Program-made: the position numbers and the translations under genes
Notes under the pieces: generated by a model
Seen by the model: only the letters and a program-made list of their open reading frames with translations
What the model was told of the DNA's origin: nothing
Database searches by the model: none
Shown here: positions 1 through 9,095 of the stretch, piece after piece
How the letters are laid out: the number at the start of each line of letters is the position of its first letter
How positions within the stretch are numbered: position 1 is the first letter of the stretch
NCBI RefSeq assembly: GCF_040869045.1
Contig: NC_090324.1
Location: 191,578,028 to 191,642,027 of the forward strand
DNA from: Eurosta solidaginis
Lineage: Eukaryota > Arthropoda > Insecta > Diptera > Tephritidae
Direction: 5' to 3'
Length of the DNA stretch: 64,000 nucleotides

Positions 1-2441
1 TGTCTTCTTGTAACCAAGAAGGTCCCTGCCACCACAAAGAATTGTCGATTAGATCCGAAGCGAGGAGGCCTCTGCTCGCCAAATCTGCAGGGTTCGACGC
101 GGAGTCTACGTGCCGCCATACTTTGTCTCCAACTTTGTCGATGATTTTCGTTATTCGATGTGCCACAAACTTTGACCACGAACATGGTGGCTTTCGGATC
201 CATGCCAGTACTATCGTCGAATCTGTCCAAAGGGTTACTTTAATATTGGAAAGTTGCATATTTTCTATGGCCGACTCTATGATTTCTGAAAGTAGAACTG
301 CGCCGCAGTGTTCCAGTCGTGGCAATGATATAGTTTTGACCGGGGCTACTCTCGTCTTGGCCATCAGCAAGTTGGTGAAGACTTGATACTTCGTTTGTAC
401 CCTCAGGAAGACAGTGGCGGCATATGCTTTTTCCGAAGCATCGCTGAATCCATGTATTTCGACATTGTCCTTCAATGTGTAGTGAACCCATCGCGGTATG
501 CGTATATCGTTGATCTTTTCGTAGTCCGTCATGAATGATTGCCACCGATGTAGAGTAGTTTCAGACACATCTTCATCCCAGCCTGTCCCTTCCAACCAAA
601 TGTTTTGCATTATTATTTTGGCTACAATTACGACTGGTGCCAGCCAGCCAAGAGGGTCGAAAAGTTTTGCGATCGCAGAAAGTATTGACCTTTTTGTTAC
701 GGAATGGTTATTGTCAAAGGGTTTCGCTGTGAAGTAGAAGTAGTCGAAATGGGCGTTCCACCTGATACCGAGTGCTTTTACCATGTTGGTGTCTTCAAAC
801 TCAAGAAAATCCTCGCTTAATAGGTATTGCTTCGGTATACCCTGTAGAATTTTCTTGCAGTTGGACGTCCATTTTCGCAATGGGAAACCTGCCGATTGCA
901 ATGCCGATGATATTTCGTCCCTTGCCTTGATTGCAATTTCGATGTTGTGTCCACCGGCGAGTACGTCATCAACGTACATGCAATTTCGCAGGATATCTGC
1001 TGCCATTGGATGCGATATCTCCACGTCATCAGCTAGTTGGTGCAGCGTTCGAATCGCAAGATACGGAGCACAATTAACCCCAAAGGTTACCGTTTTCAAT
1101 TCATAAATGTTAATTGGGTTTTTGGGGCATTTGCGAAATATGATTCGCTGGTATTTTGTTTGATTTTCATTAACCCATATTTGGCGATACATTTTCTCTA
1201 TGTCGCTGTTAAATACGTATTTGAACAGCCGCCAACGTAGTATAAGAATTGTCAGGTCGGATTGAAGAATCGGACCTGGATATAAGGCATCATTTAGACT
1301 TTTGCCATTAGTGGTAGGACAAGATGCATTAAATACGACTCTGACTTTTGTCGTTGTACTTCCCTCCTTTATAACAGCATGGTGAGGTAGGAAGTAACAG
1401 TCATTTGAGTCTGGCGAAATATTGCCTATTTGTTTCATGTGCCCTAAAGTTTCATATTCGCATACAACTCTATTGTATTCCGTTTGAAGGATTGGGTTTT
1501 TCGCAAGTCGTGTCTCGTTGCGATAGAATTGAGAGCACGCACTTCTTAATGAGGGGCCTAAGTTAAACTCTTTCCTAAAGGGTAAGGAGACTATGTATTT
1601 GCCATCGTTGTTCCGAACTGTTGTAGACCTGTATAGCTCCTCGCAGTAAGTGTCATCGTTATTGATGCTCCTCTTCTTTGGGATTTCCTCTATCTCCCAG
1701 GAATCCGCCAGTTGTTTGTCTAAAGTGACCTCGTTAAAATATGAAACTAGGGTCTTATTTGTATCAACCGCATCTGTCCGGCCTGTCAGAATCCAGCCGA
1801 ACACCGTTTCCTGTGCTATTAATGTGTTTAGCACATCTTTCTTAATGCCGCCTAACATAATTTGGGGGTATATGTCTCCGCCCAGAATTAGATCGACTGG
1901 CTCATTGACAAAGAATCGTTTGTCAGCCAGTACTAAGTCAGGGAATGCTTGCCTTGTCATTGCGTTTATTCGGCAAGTTGGAAGATTCCCTGTCAGTTGT
2001 GGTAAAATCAGCATGATCGTATTGATCTCGATTAATGGGTCGGTTGGTGACCGCAGTTGTATGTTGCACGCTTCTTTTACTTGTGTAGACATTGTATTAT
2101 TGATGCCCGAAACTTGGGCATGCAGGTGTTTGGATGGCAGATTAATTCTGCGCTTTAGTTTCTCGGTAATGAATGAACATTCAGATCCCGAGTCCATTAG
2201 GGCTCTCGCCGAATAGTCAACACCATTAAAATGAATATTGACCTGAGCTGTCCCTAGTAATACCCCTTTATTTGTGTTTGCGAAACATGAGTTCACATTA
2301 TTAATCGGAGCATTTTCCCTTTCAGCATTGCGTCGTATTTGTGCTTCCCGTGAGGTAGATGCTCCGATAGTGTCTGAAGTATTTGTTGGTTTTGGCTGAT
2401 TCGAAATATGAAGCAGCGTATGATGTCTTAAATGACATGTG
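1..2441 (-). CDS. BEL/Pao retrotransposon Pol, partial (protease, reverse transcriptase, RNase H)
   Basis: Read on the minus strand this is a long frame that leaves the window at position 1; every segment I translated across it is free of stops. In order it shows a Cys/His-rich end of Gag (CHLRHHTLLH, just below 2441), an aspartic protease of the A17 type with the active-site DSG at 2186-2197 and the later LILGGDIYPQ motif, a reverse transcriptase with the catalytic YVDD box at 965-976, and RNase H motifs (GFSDASEKAYAA and LWTDST) below about 470. It ends in the BEL signature NSLWWQGPSWL near 15-45. These domains mature Gag-Pol and copy the element's RNA in cytoplasmic particles. The 5' end (most of Gag, the 5' LTR) is missing: the frame runs straight into a family C repeat. 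The missing integrase and 3' LTR would lie left of the window. The clean frame suggests a young element, but it cannot be autonomous in this form. Confidence 0.93.
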
Positions 2442-2707
2442 GTAACAAAAGGTGGACAAACGAAAAATTTTCCTGGATAAACATGGGCAAATGACGGGCA
2501 AACGACGGACGTACGATTTAGCACAATAAAACGAAAAAAAAAATTTTTTTTCGAAAAAAAAAATATTTTTGTTATTACTTTTTAACAAAAGGTGTACAAA
2601 TGAAAAATTTCCTGAACAAACGTGACAAACGATGGACAGACGTATGAAATTTGGGTTTTTAATTATGTACTCGCAAATGGAGGTGTCAAATTCACACACG
2701 ATTTTTT
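2442..2707. repeat. Family C repeat (degenerate GGAC-box repeat), one composite unit
   Basis: This stretch is nearly the same as 41,530-41,810. It has the family C hallmarks: 'actttttaacaaaaggtgg', several GGACAAACG/GGACGTACG boxes, 'gatttagcacaataaa', A/T homopolymers around a TTTCGAAA core, and the ending 'actcgcaaatggaggtgtc'. It begins in the middle of the BEL Gag coding region and ends at the T tract where a family B head starts. It has no coding potential; short frames here are chance. Confidence 0.85.
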
Positions 2708-3000
2708 TAAACTTTTCATGAAAATGAAATGGTATATTAATTTCGTCACGAATCCCAAAATTGTAAGTCCTTAAAGTAAAATAGATAAACCCACCATTAA
2801 GTATACCGAAATAATCAGGATGAAGAGCTGAGTTGATTTAGCCATGTCCGTCTGTCCGTCTGTCTGTTTGTATGCAAACTAGTCCCTCAATTTTTGAGAT
2901 ATCTTGATAAAATTTGGTGAGCGGGTGTATTTGGGTGTCCGATTAGACATTTTTCGGAACCGGCCCGATCGGACCACTATAGCATATATCCTCCATACAA
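2708..3000 (+). mobile_element. Family B (DINE-1/Helentron-like) element, head, first part
   Basis: Starts with a hairpin-forming head (TTTTCATGAAAATG then GGTATATT), followed by GCCATGTCCGTCTGTCC (GTCY box) and 'gcaaactagtccctcaattttt'. Drosophila DINE-1/INE-1 heads have closely similar text at the same relative positions. The element is interrupted at 3001 by the LOA-like retrotransposon and resumes at 9082. It sits in the T tract of family C ('cacacacgatttttt'). Confidence 0.8.
2987..3000 (+). repeat. Target-site duplication, left copy
   Basis: TATCCTCCATACAA. The same 14 bases recur at 9082-9095 after the retrotransposon tail. All uninterrupted family B heads read this motif once, followed by CC(G/A)ATTTTTCAG, so it is duplicated host DNA. 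Confidence 0.9.
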
Positions 3001-3070
3001 CCCCTGCGAGGACAGGCACCTTGTAGTGGTGCAGGGGCTTACGCCGATCGTAAGTGGTTGCGAGCCTGCC
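3001..3070 (+). ncRNA. Candidate HDV-like self-cleaving ribozyme at the retrotransposon 5' terminus
   Basis: Hand folding gives a nested double pseudoknot. P1 pairs CCCCTGC (3001-3007) with GCAGGGG (3031-3037), 7 bp. P2 pairs CAGGC (3013-3017) with GCCTG (3064-3068) and can extend past a bulged A3012 with GG/CC. P3 pairs ACC (3018-3020) with GGT (3028-3030), with a 7-nt loop. P4 pairs TACG (3040-3043) with CGTA (3049-3052), or 6 bp if extended. J4/2 (3055-3063) ends in GCGA, making C3061 the candidate catalytic cytosine. G3023-C3038 could form a one-pair P1.1. Cleavage would fall just before 3001, exactly the first base of the element by the target-site duplication. HDV-like ribozymes are known at the 5' ends of several insect non-LTR lineages, where they free the RNA from upstream co-transcript. 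No folding program or assay was run. Confidence 0.72.
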
Positions 3071-3341
3071 GGATAGGGGCGGCCTGGCTGCTAACATCCG
3101 GCAGATTCGTCGCGCATGCGAGCGGTAACCAGGAACTGTCACCTCCTAATCCAGGGTGTTATGCGACACCGTGCCCATTGGACTGGTTTGCAGCCAGGAG
3201 GTTTACAACACCGGCTGTATTATAACGGCGCCTCCCTGACACCGGGCCGCCTTGGGGAGTAACTATGGCCTTACCGCGTCAAGGGGCTCTGCCGCGGTGG
3301 ACGAACCGAGTTCCCCTATATATTAAAATAGATCACTACGC
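3071..3341 (+). other. 5' UTR of the LOA-like element
   Basis: GC-richer than all surrounding DNA and without a useful reading frame. It lies between the ribozyme-like fold and the first ATG of ORF1 (3342), and probably holds the internal promoter and translation-start region; neither can be recognised by eye. Confidence 0.6.
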
Positions 3342-5413
3342 TTGCCAAGTCAAGCATGTGATCGTACGAAAAAGATGAATACAAACATGAACAACAAAAA
3401 CCAACAACAAAAACAAAGTGAAGGAAAAGAAATGAGGTTAAATGCCAAAAGCGGCGGTAGCAACAAACGCCGAAGAGAAAAACAGGGCGAGAGAACTTAC
3501 TCCCTGAGTCATCTAAACCTGACGGCGGAAGAACTTGCCCTTTTCGAGGAGCATGCCAGAGACGACGATGACCAAAAGTCCGGGAGCGAGACGGTTAAAA
3601 AAGTTAAGAAGGATACGGCAACCAGACTCCAGCGCCAGAGTGGGCAGAGCACCACCAAGACGGTCATCGAGGACAAACAACACCACGGTGGGTCAACCAC
3701 CACCGTGAAGAATGTTATGGCCAACAAAAGTGAACAGCACAGTGGGCATAGCACCACGAAACCAGAGAGCAGCGCCAAACCACACTATGGTGGGTTAATC
3801 ACCACCAGTGGGCCAAGTCGAGCAGAGGCTAAGAAAAGCGATAGGAGCCCGGAAAAGGGGCACCCATCCACCCAAGAAAAAAGCACACTCAGCTACAGCC
3901 ATTGCGAAAACCGGCAAAGGAGAACCCGAGGGGATAGGGAAGAGCGGCGGGAGAGTCGCAAACGCTCACCCTCAAGAGAGAGGCATCGACACAGCAGCAG
4001 AGGATCAGCGGCCAAAAGACACCTGGGTGAAAACGTTCCAATCCAAGGGACGACAAGGTTGAGCGAGACAGAAGAAGAAAGATGTCACACACGGGACATG
4101 AAAGTCGTTCGCCGAATAAGAACGCAAATGCCAGAGCAAGGTCATCGTCGTTCGAGGATTCTGGCACAGAGCAGCATCATGGTGCAAGCTGGCCCGAACT
4201 GGGAGAGCCAGGTGGCTTTGACGACCCTAGAAGAATCGGGCTAAGTGGAGCAGGTAAGAAGTGGTATCTTCGGTACCTAAAGCAGGGAAGGACTCCGGAC
4301 AGTGCACGCGAGAAGGCACTGCAGCACATGAGGCCGAGTAAGGAAAACCCGCCCGCCTGGAAATCAAGGAGTGGCGAGCGAGAAACGGCGAGGGGCGAGC
4401 ATGCATCGCATTACCGCGGATCACATAACCGCGGGCACCAACAAAGCCGTAACAGAAAACAGAGCGCTCCCGCTGATAACCTGAGAGGTCAGGCAAGACG
4501 GGAGGACGCACCACAGTCCAGGGGACAGAGGGCTCACCCCACACCTTCTACCTCGAGTAGGGCGAATGCGCCGCCGCCGGCACCTGGTCCATCAACCTCG
4601 CAAGTGAGGCCAAGAATGCAAGGCTACTCGGATGCCTTAAAGGGCATACGAATGGCGGTGCTTCCAAGGCAATATCAGGCGGAGGTCCTGAGCCAGGAAG
4701 AGCTGACGCGGTTGCAGGATACCATAATGATTGAGGTATCGAAGGGTTGGGGAAAGCAATCTCTAGCCTTCTGCGGTGTATACTTTAGACCAGGATTACT
4801 CCTTGTAGACTGCAGGGATGAGCAAACAGCCGAATGGCTGACTAATATCACACCAACTCTACAGGGTTGGGAGGGCCCTGCCCTTATTACGAGGAAAGGG
4901 GATGATATACCGCCGACGCATACCGTCACTATGTATCTCCCCAGGAGCAATGACAAGGAATTCGCGCTTAAACTGCTGAAGGCACAAAACACATTCTTAA
5001 ATGTCGCATTGTGGCGTATAATCAGCAGCAGTGCCGAGGAGGGAGGCTTACGGCTAAACGTAGCTATCGACGAGGCGTCATTTACAAAAATAAAAGAAGC
5101 TGGGTTCAAGGTGAACTACCGATTTAGCTTTGTCCCGGTCAGACCCTGGAAACAAAAAGTCCCAGCTAGTGTGGAGCAGAGCACTGGGGAGCAAATCCCA
5201 GAGGCACCAACAACATCCACCCAGTGCCCAGCCAGCGTCTCCTCAGCCACAGGCGCAACACCCGGGTTAATCACCGGTCTGGAGCCTACAAAAGCTCCCT
5301 CAACACAGGAGCTACTGGAAGGGCTGAATTTAGAGAACCTAGGGTTGAAGGGCAGAGGAGAGGAAACCCTGCGGCTGTCCGGTGAGGACGAGCCGTTAAG
5401 GTTTCAGCTCTGA
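3342..5413 (+). pseudogene. LOA-like ORF1 (nucleic-acid-binding protein, DUF4780-like), frameshifted
   Basis: ORF1 proteins of this group bind the element RNA and help form the RNP. The first frame (ATG 3342 to stop 4244) is a highly charged, Lys/Arg/Ser/Gln-rich, probably disordered N-terminal half with SR-like stretches. The second frame is open from 4031 to the TGA at 5411-5413 (first ATG 4082). It has an 'LSGAGKKWYLRYLKQGRTP' motif near 4230-4290, then a folded region of about 170 residues (roughly 4640-5150, containing AVLPRQYQ and FCGVYFRPGLLLVDC) that resembles DUF4780, then a Pro/Thr/Ser-rich tail. The two halves are out of register and overlap, so one small indel between about 4031 and 4244 has probably split a single ORF1. 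The alternative, a genuine start at 4082, would leave the charged N-terminus unexplained. The end overlaps the start of ORF2. Confidence 0.8.
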
Positions 5414-8400
5414 CCGACCCACACACAAAGGTTGCCCAGATCAACCTGCACCATGCTAAAGCTGCTTCGGCAGTAATAGCACGCAGGTTCGCCTCGGAAA
5501 ATCTGGGCATAGCACCCATCCAAGAACCTTGGGTGTATAAGGGTCAGGTGAGAGGCCTAAAAGAGAGAAATAATAAGGTAATTTGGGATCTTTCTCAGGA
5601 AAGAACAAGAGCGTGTGTAGTGCTTAACAATTCCATTAACTACTTTTGCATTACAGAGTTTATGAGTCAAGACCTCGTAGCAGTTCAGGCGATGATGGAA
5701 ATACAGGGAGAGTCAAGGAACATCGTCTTCGCAGCGGCCTATTTTGCGGGAGATAACCACGAGGTCCCTCCAGAAGGTGTGAAGAAACTGACGGAATCTT
5801 GCAGACGGCCAAATTACCGTTGATCATGGGATGCGACGCCAATGTGCACCACGAGGTATGGAACAGCTCAGACACCAATTCAAGGGGTGAGTCCGTTCTT
5901 GAATTCATTATTAGTAATGACCTAAGTATATACAACGTTGGGAATTCACCAACCTTCATCACTAGGTCTAGAGAGGAAGTCCTGGATATAACCCTGGGTA
6001 ACGATCTGGCTGATGAGCTAGTCTCTGGATGGGGGGTTTCCGCTGAACCCTCCATGTCGGACTATCTTATTATCCAGTTTGTCATCGGGGCTATACCCCT
6101 AGAAGGACCACCAAAGCGAAATCCCAGGAACACAAACTGGGATATGTTCAGAAATACAATACAGGAAAATCTTGCTACTATAGAGAATAGGAACAGAGAA
6201 ACAAGTTATATGGAATTAGAGACCAGGGTTAACAACTTCAACAGCGTGATTATTGAAGCGTATAACTCTAGCTGTCGTGAATCAAAGGGCCCAGGGAGTA
6301 AAACCCACTGGTGGTCGAGGAAGCTCTCGGAAATGAGGAAAACCGTGTGCAAACTTTTCAACCAAGCGAGACGCACGGGAAACTGGGAGCAATACACAGC
6401 AAATCTAACAACATATAACAAAGAGATTAGGAAAGCTAAAAGAGAGAGCTTCAGGAAATTTTGCGAGGGTATAACAGAAGTTCCAGAGGCAGCAAGGCTT
6501 CATAAAGCCCTAGCCAAGGACCAAAGGGAGACGCGATTATCGATGAAACTCCCCGATGGAACCTATACAAGGACAGAGGATGAAAGAGCACATGCCCTGC
6601 TTGCAGCGCACTTCCCGGACGCATCCTCGGAAACCTCGCCGGAGGAGGTTCGAGAGTTAAGACCGACACCCACAGATTGAAACCTCGCCAAAGGACTCTT
6701 CAGTGACAGTACAGTTAAGTGAGCAGTAAGGTCTTTCCAGAGCTACAAATCTCCGGAAGTGGATGGCATATATCCAGCCTTTCTGCAGCAGGGAGAGGAA
6801 TTGATCCCACACCTGGCCAGGATTATGAGGGATAGCCTCGCACTCGCATACATCCCAACAGTGTGGAGAAGAGCAAAAGTGGTCTTTGTACCTAAAGTGG
6901 CAAAAAAGCACTACTCTAGTCCAAAGTCCTTTAGGCCTATAAGCCTGACATCCTTTGCTCTGAAAGCAATGGAGAAAATTGTAGACCACAAGATTAGATC
7001 AAAGGCTCTCGATAGAATGACACTACATCGAGATCAGCATGCACATAGGACAGGTAGGCCGACAGAAACTGCATTGTATCAACTGTACACAGAAATCCAA
7101 AGTGCGTTCGAGTGCGGGGAGATAACGCTATGCGCATTTTTGGACATAGAGGGGGCTTTCGACAACACGACACACGAAAGTGTGAATCGGGCAATCGAGA
7201 GAAGAGAGATACAACGTCCAATCCGTATGTGGATAAACGCCTTATTGCGTACGAGGACTGCCGAAACCTCAAGTGGGGACGGTACAGTAGAGATCAAAAC
7301 TGCGAAAGGATGTTCACAAGGGGGCGTCCTGTCACCCCTGCTGTGGAGCCTCTACAGAGGCTCTCAGAAAACGGAATCCGATGTCAGGGGTACGCGGATG
7401 ATATTTTTATCATTGTAAGGGGCAAATTTGAGAGTACCCTTTGCGACATAATGCAAAGGGCATTGAGGCTAACGAAAGAATGGTGTAAGGATTTAGGGCT
7501 AAGTATCAACCCTAACAAGACATCCATTGTGCCCTTTACCAGGAAAAGAAAACTGGAAGGGATTAGGCAAATCACAATGGATGGAGTACAGATGGAGTAC
7601 ACGACTGAGGTGAAATACTTGGGAGTCACGTTTGACTCTAAGCTCTTATGGAGGAAACACGTCGACAATACCATATCAAAGGCTACAAGAGCAATAATGG
7701 TGTGCAGACGTATTACAGGAAGATCCTGGGGATGCAGCCCAAAGATCCTAAGATGGATGTACACTATGATAGTGAGACCTATCATAGTGTACGGATCAGT
7801 TGCGTGGGCATCAAGGGCAGCCATGGTGACCGTACAAAAATCACTCTCGAAGCTTCAACGCTTAGCGTGTGTCTGCATTACGGGAGCTATGCGAACATGC
7901 CCGACGGCAGCTATAGAGGTGCTGCTTGAGTTAACGTCTCTACATATAATAATTGAGCAGGCAGCCAGAAGAACTTTAGTAAACATAGCTAAAGAGGGAT
8001 ATGGAAGGGGCAAAGTGATACAGTCACGGAGAATGGCGAAGCTGCAGGAGCAGATTCCACTTATCCAACTTCCCAGAGATGATACGAGGAAGATAATTAA
8101 GTTTGAGAAGCGCTTCAAAATAGAGCTGGGGAACAAATGCACGTGGGACACTTCCAGGATTGAAGCGATTCACCAGGAACATACTATAATATGGTACACC
8201 GATGGCTCGAAGACGCCGGAGGGCATAGGAGCGGGGATCTTCGGCCCCCGAACCAAAATGTCCCTACCACTTGGAAAATATCCGAGCATCTTCCAAGCCG
8301 AAGTTGTCGCCATAAGCCGGTGTGCAGAGATAATTTTACAGCGGGGATATACCAACGAGAAAATCGCTATACTCAGCGACAGTCTAGCTGCACTCAAGGC

Positions 8401-9019
8401 ATTATCTTCAGTTGAGATTAAATCATCAACAGTCCTTGAGTGCGTAGAGAGGTTAAACAGTCTAGGAGTTAATAACACCATCCGTCTAGCATGGGTACCT
8501 GGACACAGAGGAGTGGATGGTAACGAGCGAGCGGACGAGCTTGCCAGGTTGGCAGCGGCCGGAAATCCAATAGGTCCCGAGCCTATGGTCCCAATAGGGT
8601 CACTTACAATAAGGGAGGAATTTAGACAAAAGGAGGCGTGCCTCAGAGAACAACACTGGCGTGAAAGTCCAGGACTTCGGCAGGCAAAGGCACTAATAGG
8701 AGGGTACAACTCAAAGCGAAATAAGGCTATGATTAATCTCCCAAAAAGCAGCCTTAGGATTTTAACAGGAATACTCACAGGTCACTGTAGGCTAAAGAAC
8801 CATATGCATAAATTGGATATATCGGCTAGTAGCCTCTGTCGATTCTGTGATGCCGAAGATGAGTCTGCAGAACACATCCTGAAGGAATGTGATGCAGTCG
8901 CGAGACGAAGGCTTAGGATCCTAGGATCATCCAAATTAGAAAATAGTCACATACATTCTCTGAAGCCAAGAGCAATTCTGGATTTTCTCAGAGAACTCGG
9001 CTTGGATGAAGTGTTGTAA
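5386..9019 (+). pseudogene. LOA-like ORF2: APE endonuclease, reverse transcriptase, RNase H, CCHC finger (disabled)
   Basis: ORF2 nicks the target and reverse-transcribes the element RNA. The endonuclease begins QINLHHAKAASAV with IQEPWVY (about 5436-5540) and contains GCDANVHHEVW and LDITL. Reverse transcriptase shows FLDIEGAFD (first Asp at 7143), GCSQGGVLSP and YADD at 7391-7402. RNase H shows WYTDGS (Asp at 8200), FQAEVVAI, SDSLAAL and VPGHRGVDGNERADELA. A C-x2-C-x8-H-x4-C finger begins at 8837. Defects: a frameshift between about 5770 and 5800; the endonuclease SDH motif reads SDY (about 6060-6070); TGA stops at 6678-6680 and 6720-6722, where Trp codons are expected; and a frameshift with a small apparent deletion near 7350, just before YADD. 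From 7355 the frame is open to the TAA at 9017-9019. No ATG precedes the endonuclease; the frame overlaps ORF1 by 28 bases in the -1 register. Confidence 0.9.
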
Positions 9020-9081
9020 AGAGAATGAGGGCACAATAGACCAATAGGTCGCAGTGCTTAACCTCACAACATCTATCTATC
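9020..9081 (+). other. 3' UTR and (TATC)n tail of the LOA-like element
   Basis: A very short 3' UTR containing a small inverted repeat (GACC-AATA-GGTC, about 9037-9048), ending in three TATC/CTAT repeats rather than poly(A). It abuts the right target-site duplication. Short-unit tails are usual in I-group elements. Confidence 0.8.
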
Positions 9082-9095
9082 TATCCTCCATACAA
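9082..9095 (+). repeat. Target-site duplication, right copy
   Basis: TATCCTCCATACAA, identical to 2987-3000. The next bases (CCAATTTTTCAG) continue the family B head exactly where it was broken at 3000. Confidence 0.9.

Larger units (their letters stand above)
3001..9081 (+). mobile_element. LOA-like non-LTR retrotransposon, near full length, inactive
   Basis: A 6.08-kb element flanked by a 14-bp target-site duplication. In order: a ribozyme-like structured 5' end, a GC-richer 5' UTR, ORF1 (charged N-terminus and DUF4780-like region), ORF2 (endonuclease, reverse transcriptase, RNase H, C-terminal CCHC finger), a short 3' UTR and a (TATC)n tail. Non-LTR elements with an APE-type endonuclease plus RNase H belong to the I group; LOA is my best clade guess from ORF1 type and ORF2 N-terminus. 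It carries several disabling mutations (see ORF entries). A paralogous copy of the locus at 42,019-42,040 lacks the insertion, which confirms both borders. Confidence 0.9.

Noticed and set aside
240..545. Minus-strand 101-codon frame and several plus-strand frames within 1-2,220
   Set aside because: Shadows of the BEL Pol frame, which alone carries the protease, RT and RNase H motifs.
3001..3040. Simple hairpin (CCCCTGC/GCAGGGG) as a plain 5' UTR stem
   Set aside because: The inner pairs ACC/GGT and the pairing of CAGGC with the downstream GCCTG fit a double pseudoknot better than a plain stem, though this needs testing.
7112..7354. Treating the ATG at 7112 as the start of a 635-codon protein
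   Set aside because: Before about 7355 that frame has no RT motif; the FLDIEGAFD and GCSQGGVLSP motifs are in the other frame. The true protein was split by a frameshift near 7350.
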